64,000 nt of DNA, from positions 1,490,230 to 1,554,229 of the forward strand of contig NC_022538.1 of the NCBI RefSeq assembly GCF_000968055.1, written 5' to 3'. Position 1 is the first letter of the stretch. Every line of letters starts with the position of its first letter. Source of the stretch: Alteracholeplasma palmae J233. Its GTDB lineage: Bacteria > Bacillota_I > Bacilli_A > Acholeplasmatales > Acholeplasmataceae. The position numbers and the translations under genes are program-made. This document shows, piece after piece, positions 56,277-64,000 of this stretch. The notes under the pieces are model-generated. The model saw nothing but the letters and a program-made list of their open reading frames with translations, had not been told where the DNA came from and made no database searches.

Positions 56277-56708
56277 TTATCCTATTATTTTACTTAATTT
56301 AAATTTAACAACAACCGTTGTTATAAAAATAGCTACTGCTGGTACTGCATATAGTGTATATAATAAGCCCTTAACTGTTATCGGTGGAAAGCTTAAAGTT
56401 AGTAATAATATGAAGAATACAGGAACTGATAACCCTATTGCTAATAGACCAGTTAAGATCATAGCTATGTTAAGCGTTCTATTTGGATTTTTGAATTTTT
56501 CAATACAAAACTCTAGTCCAATAAGTGCAGTATAGCTTCCAAATAAAATTAATCCTGGAATTAACCAATAAAGAAATTGTTTAATTGTTTCTTCATTTAT
56601 TCCAGTTTCTATTGAATGAATAAAATGTGTAAATGGAAAAGATAATATCACTAGGTAAATCATAAATACTATAAACATAACTTGATGTGTTACTTTTAAT
56701 TTTTTCAT
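56277..56708 (-). CDS. Four-helix membrane protein, unknown function
   Basis: 143 residues with hydrophobic segments at about residues 8-30, 45-65, 80-105 and 112-135 and a short external loop rich in Glu/Thr after the first. No motif recognised. Single gene between the IS remnant and asnS, at the right border of the accessory region. Confidence 0.7.
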   Translation of the reverse strand: MKKLKVTHQVMFIVFMIYLVILSFPFTHFIHSIETGINEETIKQFLYWLIPGLILFGSYTALIGLEFCIEKFKNPNRTLNIAMILTGLLAIGLSVPVFFILLLTLSFPPITVKGLLYTLYAVPAVAIFITTVVVKFKLSKIIG

Positions 56709-56791
56709 AAAATGTCCCCTTTTATATTTATTATACTTATTTTTTAATATAATTCAAACATATCTATTAAAGATGCTCTTTCTAATTTATT

Positions 56792-56818
56792 AAAAAAAAG
56801 AAAATCAAATGATTTTCT
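56792..56818 (-). terminator. Terminator of asnS
   Basis: AGAAAATCA-TT-TGATTTTCT followed by TTTTTTT on the minus strand. Confidence 0.85.
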
Positions 56819-56823
56819 CTTAA

Positions 56824-58215
56824 TTAAAATTCTAAATTATTTGGCGTTCTAGGGAATGCTATTACATCTCTAATATTTTCAACACCTGTTAAATACATTA
56901 ATAATCTTTCAAATCCTAAACCAAATCCTGAATGAACACATCCACCGTATCTTCTTAAGTCTAAATACCAGTCTAGATCTTTTGTTGGGACATGTAATTC
57001 TTCCATTCTTTTAACTAGTAATTCTAGGTTTTCTTCTCTTTGAGATCCACCTATTAATTCACCACTTCCTGGAACTAATAAATCCATAGCAGCAACCGTC
57101 TTATTATCTTCATTTAATTTCATATAAAAGGCTTTGATTTCTTTTGGCCAATCAGTTACGAAAACTGGTCCATTAAAGTGTTTTTCTGTTAAGAACTTCT
57201 CATGTTCAGTTGCTAAATCTTCACCATGTTTTGGCATGTTTTCAAATTTAACTTTACTGTTAATTAAAATATCAATTGCTTCTTTATGAGTGATACGTAC
57301 AAAGGATGCGTCTTTAACTAAGTTAAGTCTTTCTAATAAACCTGGTTCAACAAATTTATCAAAGAATACCATTTCTTCTTTTGCTTTTGTTGTTACATAG
57401 TTAATAATAAATTTAACCATTTCTTCTGCTATGTCCATATTAACTTCTAGATTAGCAAAAGCCATTTCTGGTTCTATCATCCAAAATTCTGATGCGTGTC
57501 TTTGTGTATTTGAATTTTCTGCTCTAAAAGTTGGTCCGAATGTATAGATATTTCTAAAGGCCATCGCAAAAGCTTCACCTTCTAATTGTCCTGTAACAGT
57601 TAAGTTAGCTCTTTTTCCAAAGAAATCTTTTTTATAATCAATATTTCCATCTTCATCTTTTGGTAATTTATCTAAGTTTAAGGTTGTTACTTGGAACATT
57701 TGTCCAGCTCCTTCACCATCGTTTGCTGTTAAAAGAGGTGTATGAGCATAGACGAAGTCTTTATTTTGGAAGAATTCATGAATAGCTGCTGCTGCTAAAC
57801 TTCTTACTCTAAAGACTGCACTAAATAGATTAGTTCTAAATCTTAAGTGTGCTACTTCTCTTAAAAATTCTCTTGTGTGTCTTTTAGGTTGAATTGGATA
57901 ATCTTCTTCTGAATCTCCTAATAAAATAACTTTAGTTGCTTTCACTTCAAATGGTTGTTTAGCATTAGGCGTTAAAAGTAGTGTTCCTACAACTTCTACT
58001 GATGATCCTATTCTTATTTTTTGAATGTTTTTATAGTTTTCTGTTGTTTGTTCTTCATAAACAACTTGAATATTTTCAAAAAATGTTCCATCATTTAAGT
58101 TGATAAATCCGAATTCTTTTTGAGCACGATGATTTCTTACCCATCCATGTAAAACAATTTCTTTATTTTCAAAAGTATTGGTTTCTTTATAAATTTTTCT
58201 AACTGTTGTTTCCAT
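56824..58215 (-). CDS. asnS: Asparaginyl-tRNA synthetase
   Basis: Class IIb synthetase charging tRNA-Asn. An N-terminal OB domain (residues about 16-110, VLHGWVRNHRAQKEFGFI region) is followed by the catalytic core: motif 2 FRAENSNTQRHASEFWMIEPE (cited by its core, FRAENS near residue 232) and motif 3 GFGLGFERLLMYLTG near 437. 463 residues. It is preceded by a full T-box leader with a consensus promoter, so expression responds to uncharged tRNA-Asn. Confidence 0.97.
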   Translation of the reverse strand: METTVRKIYKETNTFENKEIVLHGWVRNHRAQKEFGFINLNDGTFFENIQVVYEEQTTENYKNIQKIRIGSSVEVVGTLLLTPNAKQPFEVKATKVILLGDSEEDYPIQPKRHTREFLREVAHLRFRTNLFSAVFRVRSLAAAAIHEFFQNKDFVYAHTPLLTANDGEGAGQMFQVTTLNLDKLPKDEDGNIDYKKDFFGKRANLTVTGQLEGEAFAMAFRNIYTFGPTFRAENSNTQRHASEFWMIEPEMAFANLEVNMDIAEEMVKFIINYVTTKAKEEMVFFDKFVEPGLLERLNLVKDASFVRITHKEAIDILINSKVKFENMPKHGEDLATEHEKFLTEKHFNGPVFVTDWPKEIKAFYMKLNEDNKTVAAMDLLVPGSGELIGGSQREENLELLVKRMEELHVPTKDLDWYLDLRRYGGCVHSGFGLGFERLLMYLTGVENIRDVIAFPRTPNNLEF

Positions 58216-58226
58216 TTTTTTCTCCT

Positions 58227-58480
58227 TTTATAATAAAAATAAAAGCCCTTAAGATATAAAATCCTAAGGGCGTTAAATGACGCGGTACCACCTTATTTTC
58301 TAGTTTAAAACTAGCTTTAAATTCTTTAACGCAGAAGATACGGATAGTTCTACTCGCTAGTGCTTTCTTCTATCTCTCATAAGTGTTTTTCATTTATCCT
58401 GTTTTCTAACTTTTCACCCTCTGCTAGATCTCTTTTTAAAACATAAAATAAATTACTTCTCTTAATCATTGATTTACTCT
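58227..58480 (-). promoter_or_regulatory. T-box riboswitch of asnS
   Basis: The minus strand carries the T-box sequence AAGGTGGTACCGCG (plus strand 58281-58294) followed by a terminator. Upstream lies stem I with the loop-E type AGTA on its 5' side; the best specifier on the opposite side is AAC (in GAAAAACACTT), the Asn codon. Distance and order of parts are those of translational-enzyme T-boxes. Confidence 0.93.
58234..58271 (-). terminator. T-box terminator
   Basis: GCCCTTA and TAAGGGC type stem with an AT-rich loop, followed by TTTTATTTTT; the T-box bulge sequence upstream can form the competing antiterminator. Confidence 0.9.
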
Positions 58481-58509
58481 ATTATATGAAAGTTATGACA
58501 AATTGTCAA
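58481..58509 (-). promoter_or_regulatory. Consensus promoter of asnS
   Basis: Perfect TTGACA, 17-nt spacer, perfect TATAAT. Confidence 0.95.
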
Positions 58510-58517
58510 TATATCCT

Positions 58518-59177
58518 TTATTTTACAAATAAATTAGTCAATCTAAATGCTGGCATTGTTTGAAGATATACTTTTCCAGGTCCTGTTAATACTGTATTAA
58601 AGAACCCTTCACCACCTAATAAACTGTTTTTAATACCCCCAACAGATACTAACTCCATAGAAACAGTTGAGTCCATTGCTGCTACATAACCAGTGCTTAC
58701 TACTAGTTTTTCTCCTGGTTCTAGTTCTTTTTCTATACATGAACCATCTATTTCTAAAAAGGCAGTTCCCTCTCCAGTAAGCTTTTGCATAATAAATCCT
58801 TCACCGCCAAAAAATCCTGTTCCAAATTTTTTTCTAAAATGAATAGATAATTCTACACTTGATTCAGCCCCTAAAAAGGCTCCTTTTTGCATAATAAATG
58901 GTTTTTCTTTTGTTATCTGGATTGGAATAATTGAGCCTGGTAAACTACTTGAAAGAGAGATACTTCCATCTTGTTTTTTAGCTGTATAATAATTTAAAAA
59001 TAAACTTTCTCCACTAAACATTCTACCTAAAACTTTTGAAACTCCGCCACCTTTAGTTTCAAGTTCGATATTACTTGTCATCCATGACATACCACCAGCT
59101 TCTGTGATAATTGTTTCGCCTGGTTCTAACTCTATAGTGACAACTGGTAGTTGGCCGCCTTCTATTTTATATTTCAT
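58518..59177 (-). CDS. AIM24/TIGR00266-family protein
   Basis: 219 residues from the ATG giving MKYKIEGGQLP; an earlier in-frame ATG would add a Lys-run from the rmuC overlap. A Gly-rich all-beta protein with the family's ITEAGGMSWM near residue 25 and repeated LGGEGF/FGGEGF turns. Family members have unknown biochemical function (a double-stranded beta-helix fold). It overlaps rmuC by 11 nt. Confidence 0.9.
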   Translation of the reverse strand: MKYKIEGGQLPVVTIELEPGETIITEAGGMSWMTSNIELETKGGGVSKVLGRMFSGESLFLNYYTAKKQDGSISLSSSLPGSIIPIQITKEKPFIMQKGAFLGAESSVELSIHFRKKFGTGFFGGEGFIMQKLTGEGTAFLEIDGSCIEKELEPGEKLVVSTGYVAAMDSTVSMELVSVGGIKNSLLGGEGFFNTVLTGPGKVYLQTMPAFRLTNLFVK

Positions 59178-60315
59178 TTTTTTCTTCCTCTTTTTCTTCA
59201 TCAAAAGACACACCATATGTCTTTTCAAATTTATCAATAATTTTATTTGTTGTTATATCCATATCTTTTACTTTATTATTTAAAGTTTCATTTACTCTTT
59301 TAACATCATTCCATCTAGTATCTAGTCGTTTAAATTCTTCTCCTAATTTTTCGATTTCTTTAATGACTTTTTCAATATGCTTACTTCTTTTTAAGTCTTT
59401 GGTTGCTATTTGTAGGGTTGTTAACATATAGATTAAGGTAGACGGTGATGTCAACCATACATTTTGTTTTTGAGCATATAAGATTAGTTCTTCAAAGTTA
59501 GCGTTTATTTCCAAGAATATTGCTTCTGAAGGAATAAACATGAGTGCATATTTACTTGTTTCTCCAACAATAATATACTTTTTTGAAATATCATCTATAT
59601 GTTTTTTAACATCTATTTTAAACTGTCTGTTAGCTTGTGCTCTATCTGTTTCTAAAAGGCTCTTATCCATCATTCTCTTATAGTTTTCAAGAGGAAACTT
59701 AGAGTCTATTGGAATATCTCCTTGGTCTTCTGGCATCACTAATACAGCATCTACAATAAGTTTATTAGACAGTTTCTTTTGTTTAATAAACAACTCTTCA
59801 TTATTACCAAAAACATTTTCTAGTAAATGATAAAGTTGGGTTTCTCCAAATATCCCTCTTATTTTTTTATCTGATAATAAATCATTTAATGAGATAACAT
59901 CATTTGATAAAGCTTCAATCTTCTTTTGTGTTGTATTAATAACTGTTAATTGTTCAATCACTTTAGTAAAGATATCTTGAGTACTTTCAAATCCTTTGGT
60001 TAATCTTTGTTCTACTTTAGTATTAATCGAATCAATGTTTTTATCAATTGAGGTAAATAGTTTATCTTTAAAATCTACTAATTCTTTAGTGTTTTTAAGT
60101 GTAGAATCAGAAAATAGTTTATTGAGTTCTTCTTTTAATTTAAAACTTTGCGTTTGAATTTCACTTGTTGTCTTATATAAAGTTGCTTGTTGTTCCTGCT
60201 TAAAGTCATAGATTTGATCATTTCCATTCGTATTTTTGTTCTTACTTATTTTAAAAAGACTTACTATCACAAGAACAATTAAAATACCTAATAATGCTAT
60301 AATGATATATTCCAT
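59167..60315 (-). CDS. rmuC: RmuC-family protein
   Basis: 382 residues: an N-terminal membrane helix (about 3-22), a long coiled coil (about 40-140) and the RmuC nuclease-like domain with RGIFGETQL near 154, IPIDSKFPLENYKRM near 202 and FIPSEAIF near 264. RmuC limits inversions at repeats in E. coli and is a predicted endonuclease. 18 nt after the permuted-papain gene. Confidence 0.93.
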   Translation of the reverse strand: MEYIIIALLGILIVLVIVSLFKISKNKNTNGNDQIYDFKQEQQATLYKTTSEIQTQSFKLKEELNKLFSDSTLKNTKELVDFKDKLFTSIDKNIDSINTKVEQRLTKGFESTQDIFTKVIEQLTVINTTQKKIEALSNDVISLNDLLSDKKIRGIFGETQLYHLLENVFGNNEELFIKQKKLSNKLIVDAVLVMPEDQGDIPIDSKFPLENYKRMMDKSLLETDRAQANRQFKIDVKKHIDDISKKYIIVGETSKYALMFIPSEAIFLEINANFEELILYAQKQNVWLTSPSTLIYMLTTLQIATKDLKRSKHIEKVIKEIEKLGEEFKRLDTRWNDVKRVNETLNNKVKDMDITTNKIIDKFEKTYGVSFDEEKEEEKNEI

Positions 60316-60333
60316 TTTTTTGTCTCCTCTAAA

Positions 60334-61173
60334 TTATTCAAAATAATATATATGTTGAACATTGTCAATCGTTTCGGTATAGAAAAACATGCGGGTATCT
60401 TTAGATAAGATCAAATCGTTAATCGATGTAATAAAGCCATCATCATTTAAAGTCAGATGGTTTTGAGTTTGAAAAAGACGACTAACTAAATCAGAACAAT
60501 AATATTTAAACTTAGTATCTAAGAAAAATAAATAATTATATACTGCTTTTTTATCTACTAATTTTTGTCCTTCTTCTATGACTTCATCAATTTGTTTATC
60601 TGTAATATTGTTTACTCTTAAACCAATAAATTTTTTTCTATAGCTTGCCCCGTAATACGGATATGAAGGGTCATATGTTGATCTATAATTAGAATCAAAA
60701 AAGTAATTACTTGAATAATCTACAGTTTGAGTATAATCATGTTCTGGGTTATTACCGTCATGGGTAATCAGTTCTAATAAAGATGCATTACCAAAACCAG
60801 CGACTTCTAATAATTGGTTAGAATCAGTTACTAGTGCAGCATGCCCACCAAAATAATATGAAACAAAGCTATGGATCAATCCTTTTTCTGGAAATGGAGA
60901 TTCTTGTGTTACTAAAATATCTCCTTTTTGACCCACTTTTTTCTTAGTTGAATCAGAAAAAGAAGGCTTTTCTCCTTCTGGTGTTTCACGTGGAACATAG
61001 TATATGATTGTCTGACCATTTTCTTCTGTTCTTGTCTTTTCAACCATTTGGCTTTTAAACTCTTTTATAATTTGATTTACTTTCATATTCTCATATGTTG
61101 CGATACCAAAACTATAAGATAATCCGCCAAGGGCTATATATATTAAGAACTTTAATATTTTTTTTATTTTCAT
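60334..61173 (-). CDS. Permuted papain-like amidase/peptidase (YiiX/YebB type)
   Basis: 279 residues. An N-terminal membrane anchor (about 5-25) suggests an external location. The permuted NlpC/P60-like catalytic parts are GDILVTQ near 84, GGHAALVT near 109 (His) and YYCSDLVSRLF near 230 (Cys). Such enzymes act on peptides, amides or acyl groups; there is no peptidoglycan gene nearby. The start codon lies only 6 nt after a TGG-TATAAT promoter and has no ribosome-binding site, so the mRNA appears leaderless. Confidence 0.82.
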   Translation of the reverse strand: MKIKKILKFLIYIALGGLSYSFGIATYENMKVNQIIKEFKSQMVEKTRTEENGQTIIYYVPRETPEGEKPSFSDSTKKKVGQKGDILVTQESPFPEKGLIHSFVSYYFGGHAALVTDSNQLLEVAGFGNASLLELITHDGNNPEHDYTQTVDYSSNYFFDSNYRSTYDPSYPYYGASYRKKFIGLRVNNITDKQIDEVIEEGQKLVDKKAVYNYLFFLDTKFKYYCSDLVSRLFQTQNHLTLNDDGFITSINDLILSKDTRMFFYTETIDNVQHIYYFE

Positions 61174-61179
61174 ATTTAT

Positions 61180-61188
61180 ATTATACCA
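61180..61188 (-). promoter_or_regulatory. Extended -10 promoter giving a probable leaderless mRNA
   Basis: TGGTATAAT ends 6 nt before the ATG of the permuted-papain gene; transcription would start at or within a few bases of the ATG. Confidence 0.65.
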
Positions 61189-61240
61189 AAATTTAAATAG
61201 TTATTGTTTCTATAGTTACCTTTATACTTTTAATTTTATT

Positions 61241-61268
61241 AAAAAAAATGACCCTTAAAAAGGATCAT
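61241..61268 (-). terminator. Terminator of the rnpA-yidC-jag operon
   Basis: ATGATCCTT-TTT-AAGGGTCAT followed by TTTTTTTT on the minus strand; nearly the same hairpin as after folD. Confidence 0.9.
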
Positions 61269-61274
61269 CTTCAT

Positions 61275-61892
61275 TTATTTTTTTAATTTAATAACTAAGC
61301 GTCGGTTTTCGCCTTCGCCTCTAGATTCAGTTTCAACATCTCGCCAATCACTTAATTTTGAATGAACGACTCTTCTGTCAAATGAACTCATTGGTTCTAG
61401 AACAACTTCTTTTTTAGTTTGAATAACTCTTTTAGCTGTTTTAGTAGCTAAAATTTCTAGTTGTTTTTTTCTGTTTTCATTATAATTACCAATATCTAAA
61501 GTAACTCTAATAGGACTTTCTGTGTATGTACTTAAATATGATCTTAGAATAGTTTGTAATGAAAGTAAGGTTTTCCCTTCTTTACCAATTAAAAGTGCGT
61601 TATGTTCACTTTCAATACGGTAATAGAATTCATTGCCATTTAAAGATCTCATTTCCATTTTAGTTTCTATTTCTAATGCACTTAAAATATCATCTAGATA
61701 TTTTTTTCCTTCAGTAGCTAAATCAATATCAACTTCTGCTAAATATAAGGTGCTTGCTCCTATACCTAAGATGCCTTTTTTTTCTTTTAAGACAGTTAGT
61801 TTGATTTTATCTACAGAAACTCTTAGAGCTTCAGTAGCTTTTTTATGAGCATCTGATAAAGTTTTAGCCTCAAATTCTATTTTTTTAAACAT
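61275..61892 (-). CDS. jag: RNA-binding protein KhpB/Jag
   Basis: 205 residues with Jag-N (residues 3-50), KH (about 75-135, with LLIGKEGKTLLSLQ) and R3H (about 140-203, containing EPMSSFDRRVVHSKL) domains. KhpB binds many RNAs with KhpA and influences cell shape and division in Firmicutes. Located 16 nt after yidC, as usual. Confidence 0.95.
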   Translation of the reverse strand: MFKKIEFEAKTLSDAHKKATEALRVSVDKIKLTVLKEKKGILGIGASTLYLAEVDIDLATEGKKYLDDILSALEIETKMEMRSLNGNEFYYRIESEHNALLIGKEGKTLLSLQTILRSYLSTYTESPIRVTLDIGNYNENRKKQLEILATKTAKRVIQTKKEVVLEPMSSFDRRVVHSKLSDWRDVETESRGEGENRRLVIKLKK

Positions 61893-61908
61893 GGACTTTA
61901 TCTCCCTT

Positions 61909-63381
61909 TTAGATTATTTCTTGTTTACGTTTTGAATACTTCTTTTCAGATCTTTTTCTGTTAAGCATTGTTTGACCAATTGCGTACATATTACCAATAA
62001 TCCAGTATAATGCTAATCCATTATTTGTAGTTGATGCAAATACCATGAATACAATCATAATGATATTAACCATTTTCATTGTTTGTTCAGTTTGTTTTGC
62101 TTGAGCTGTTTGTGCTTGAGGGCTCTTTTTAGCATAACTTGGTTTTTTAGTTGAAAGTCTATTTAAGAAGAACATTGAAACCCCAACGATTGCTGCTAAG
62201 ATATATGATGCAATATCTCCACCAACTGTTAAGTCAATAATTCCCATAAACTTAAATTTAGTAATGTTATCTGAGAACATTCCTCCAGAAACAACAACAC
62301 GGTTAACTACTTGGTACATTGCGATAAATAAAGGCATTTGTAATAAAGGCATGAAACAGCCTAACATATTTACCTTGTATTTCTTCATGATTTTCATTGT
62401 TTCCATTTGCATCTTTTGTTGAGATGCTGGATCTTTTTTCAATGCATATTTAGCTTTTACTCTATCTAATTCTGGTTGAGCAAGTGACATATTAATTGAT
62501 AAGTCATTTGTTTTAGAATAGATTGGCCATGCAAGTGTTCTTACTATAATAGTAGCAAAAATAATTCCCCATCCGAAGCTTCCTCCAAATGATAACGTAC
62601 TCATTAAGAATCCAATTGGAATAATTAATAAGAAATTCCAGATATATGTAAAGAATCCATATTCAATTTTTGATGGCATTTGAATAGGTGTTTTATTATT
62701 ACTTGGTCTATATGTATATACATTATGTTCAATTGTTTTTCCATCTATTGTAAGTTTGATTGAAGAAAACTCTTGTTTTTTACTTTGAAAATTTGTAGCA
62801 TCAACAGTTACTTTTTCATCTTCTGCAGAAACAACTTCTGATGTATTACCTAAAATTGTATTTAATGATAAGTTTTTTAATGAGTAATCATTAGCAACCA
62901 AATTAAGAAGACTATCTCTTACTTCATTTTGTTGTTTAACTAATACTGCATTCTTTTCTTCATCAGTTCCTGATTCTAAATCTTTTGTTTGATAATAGTT
63001 AAGATTGATTGCTCTGATATTTGTATCATCATTCTTTTTAGCAACAAAGTAGCTTGATTTATAATCTTTCGCATTTTTACCACTACCTAAAGAAATTGTA
63101 ACGGTTACTTTTGTGACATCAGATGCTTGAGCTTCTAAATCAAATGATGCTGTTAAATTTTTTTCTTGTCTAACATAATATTCATCTTTACCTCTATGGT
63201 ATAAAACAAATATTTTGTAATCGTTGCTAGTAATATTACTCTTTTCTGGTGTTTGATCGTATAATACTGTTTCTCCTTGAACAACTACAGAAACAACTTC
63301 TTCTTTAGATCCACATGCCGCAAGAATAAACACTAACGTTGTTACTATAAATAAAGCAAAAACTTTTTTTATATGACGCAT
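61909..63381 (-). CDS. yidC: Membrane protein insertase YidC/SpoIIIJ, long lipoprotein form
   Basis: Inserts membrane proteins with or without SecYEG. The N-terminus is a lipoprotein signal with lipobox LAAC near residue 20. A 220-residue external domain precedes the conserved five-helix core (about 240-475): TIIVRTLAWPIY holds the conserved Arg, and CFMPLLQMPLFIAMYQ the next helix. Firmicute YidC usually has about 260 residues; the extra domain (490 residues in total) is a feature of some mollicutes. The basic tail RKRSEKKYSKRKQ may contact ribosomes. Confidence 0.96.
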   Translation of the reverse strand: MRHIKKVFALFIVTTLVFILAACGSKEEVVSVVVQGETVLYDQTPEKSNITSNDYKIFVLYHRGKDEYYVRQEKNLTASFDLEAQASDVTKVTVTISLGSGKNAKDYKSSYFVAKKNDDTNIRAINLNYYQTKDLESGTDEEKNAVLVKQQNEVRDSLLNLVANDYSLKNLSLNTILGNTSEVVSAEDEKVTVDATNFQSKKQEFSSIKLTIDGKTIEHNVYTYRPSNNKTPIQMPSKIEYGFFTYIWNFLLIIPIGFLMSTLSFGGSFGWGIIFATIIVRTLAWPIYSKTNDLSINMSLAQPELDRVKAKYALKKDPASQQKMQMETMKIMKKYKVNMLGCFMPLLQMPLFIAMYQVVNRVVVSGGMFSDNITKFKFMGIIDLTVGGDIASYILAAIVGVSMFFLNRLSTKKPSYAKKSPQAQTAQAKQTEQTMKMVNIIMIVFMVFASTTNNGLALYWIIGNMYAIGQTMLNRKRSEKKYSKRKQEII

Positions 63382-63383
63382 GC

Positions 63384-63734
63384 TTAATTCCTTTCTTGGC
63401 TAGTAATTTGAGCCTTTGACATTAAAGCTAGAATATTAACTTTAATTTGATTATATTCGAGTTCGCTTGCTTTAGGCTTAATGACAATAATAAAATCGGT
63501 CTTTAGGTCAATAGTAGAAGCAGTTTCGCTTACGATCATCCTAATTCTTCTTTTTATTAAGTTTCTTTCATGTGCTTTACCATATTTTTTTCCTATAGAA
63601 AGCGCATATCTGAAATAGTCATATCCGTTGTCTTTTTTTTTATATATGACAAAGTAAGGATTGCCTACTGATTTTTTAATTTTGAAAACCGCATCTATTT
63701 CGCTTGTTTTTTTAATACTATGTTTTCTTTTCAT
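63384..63734 (-). CDS. rnpA: Ribonuclease P protein component
   Basis: 116-residue basic protein with the signature GKAHERNLIKRRIRM near residue 55 (the RNR motif). It starts MKRKHSIKK. It helps RNase P RNA trim tRNA 5' ends. It is separated from rpmH by a terminator that probably allows partial read-through. Confidence 0.96.
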   Translation of the reverse strand: MKRKHSIKKTSEIDAVFKIKKSVGNPYFVIYKKKDNGYDYFRYALSIGKKYGKAHERNLIKRRIRMIVSETASTIDLKTDFIIVIKPKASELEYNQIKVNILALMSKAQITSQERN

Positions 63735-63740
63735 TTGCCT

Positions 63741-63787
63741 AAAAATAAAGGACTACCAAAAAAAGATTTATTTTTACTGGTAGTCCT
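63741..63787 (-). terminator. Terminator between rpmH and rnpA
   Basis: AGGACTACCA pairs with TGGTAGTCCT over an A/T-rich inner loop, followed by TTTATTTTT. As rnpA has no clear promoter of its own, this is likely an attenuator setting the rpmH to rnpA ratio. Confidence 0.85.
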
Positions 63788-63795
63788 GGTTATAT

Positions 63796-63930
63796 TTATA
63801 CAGTTAATTGAGCGCGACCTTTTGCTCTGCGACGTGCTATTACTTTACGTCCACTAGCAGTTGCCATACGTGCTCTGAAGCCATGAGTCTTTTGACGCTT
63901 ACGCTTATTTGGTTGGTATGTTCTTTTCAC
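63796..63930 (-). CDS. rpmH: 50S ribosomal protein L34
   Basis: 44 residues with a GTG start, ribosome-binding site AAAGGCGG. The sequence has the L34 signature [18 protein letters not shown] and ends RRAKGRAQL. Its small size makes it easy to miss. First gene of rpmH-rnpA-yidC-jag, the set that usually lies next to dnaA and the replication origin. Confidence 0.97.
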   Translation of the reverse strand: MKRTYQPNKRKRQKTHGFRARMATASGRKVIARRRAKGRAQLTV

Positions 63931-63966
63931 AATAAAACCGCCTTTCTTGCGAAACTATGCTTTTTA

Positions 63967-63995
63967 ATTATATCGGTTTATTATTCATTTGTCAA
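63967..63995 (-). promoter_or_regulatory. Consensus promoter of rpmH
   Basis: Perfect TTGACA and TATAAT with a 17-nt spacer, about 36 nt upstream of the GTG start. No DnaA boxes are seen in the few bases left to the window edge. Confidence 0.93.
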
Positions 63996-64000
63996 TTACA

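Noticed and set aside
63931..64000. Replication origin next to rpmH
   Set aside because: No DnaA-box cluster is visible in the 70 bases available; the origin, if near, is outside the window.
1..64000. Mycoplasma-type code with TGA as tryptophan
   Set aside because: All Trp in conserved motifs are TGG, and TGA terminates pflA, ftsH and the small peptide gene at the expected family ends.
1..64000. CRISPR arrays, tRNA or rRNA genes
   Set aside because: No regularly spaced repeats and no cloverleaf or rRNA-like sequences were found on either strand.

Overview
The window (64 kb, AT-rich, standard genetic code with TGA used as a stop, e.g. ending pflA, ftsH and the small peptide gene at 53.6 kb) looks like a chromosomal segment from a wall-less, Acholeplasma-like Firmicute. 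Reasons: rpmH-rnpA-yidC-jag at the right end; a YidC that is itself a lipoprotein with a long N-terminal domain; an RNA polymerase delta subunit; many lipoproteins; no peptidoglycan genes; Firmicute regulation (T-box, cre-like sites, consensus sigma-A promoters). The genus assignment is inference.

Layout. 0-11 kb: a cut-off GH28-family gene, then folD-fhs-queH, a structured small RNA, and pflA-pflB. Pyruvate formate-lyase makes formate, which Fhs and FolD load onto tetrahydrofolate. Next come a small membrane protein, an alpha/beta hydrolase and dus, with hslO divergent. 11-18 kb: maf, then the plus-strand block tilS-hpt-ftsH-rqcP and lysS. 18-25 kb: a 1714-residue membrane-anchored coiled-coil surface protein with C-terminal repeats, a 0.65 kb non-coding gap, a lipoprotein and a helical hypothetical protein. 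25-31 kb: fba, pyrG, a phosphatidylethanolamine operon (frameshifted flippase-like gene, pssA, psd, a PAP2 protein) and rpoE. 31-38.5 kb: a housekeeping run of tightly packed or overlapping genes (two nrnA paralogues, a TtcA-like protein, MgtC-like, mnmE, dnaX, ybaB, recR).

38.6-46.5 kb: a secreted lamin-tail/nuclease lipoprotein, a large lipoprotein, and a UgpB/A/E/C-type ABC importer. The importer operon has a leader that looks like an attenuator: a 30-codon leader peptide with a strong ribosome-binding site, two terminator-like hairpins, and an upstream cre-like site. 46.5-56.2 kb is accessory DNA. A minus-strand gene set encodes a small secreted peptide, two AbiEii-type nucleotidyltransferase-fold proteins, a Gfo/Idh/MocA oxidoreductase, a thymidylate-kinase-like protein and an ABC exporter. 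Divergent to it is a helix-turn-helix regulator with a helical-repeat body of the peptide-sensing (RRNPP) type. Decayed IS3-family remnants bound it on the right. This is the best candidate for an undescribed system: a peptide-signal-controlled small-molecule (possibly nucleotide-sugar-like) biosynthesis and export cluster.

56.2-64 kb: a membrane protein, asnS behind a complete T-box leader, an AIM24-family protein, rmuC, a permuted-papain protein that appears to be translated from a leaderless mRNA, and jag-yidC-rnpA-rpmH with a consensus promoter at the right edge. No tRNA, rRNA or CRISPR array was seen.
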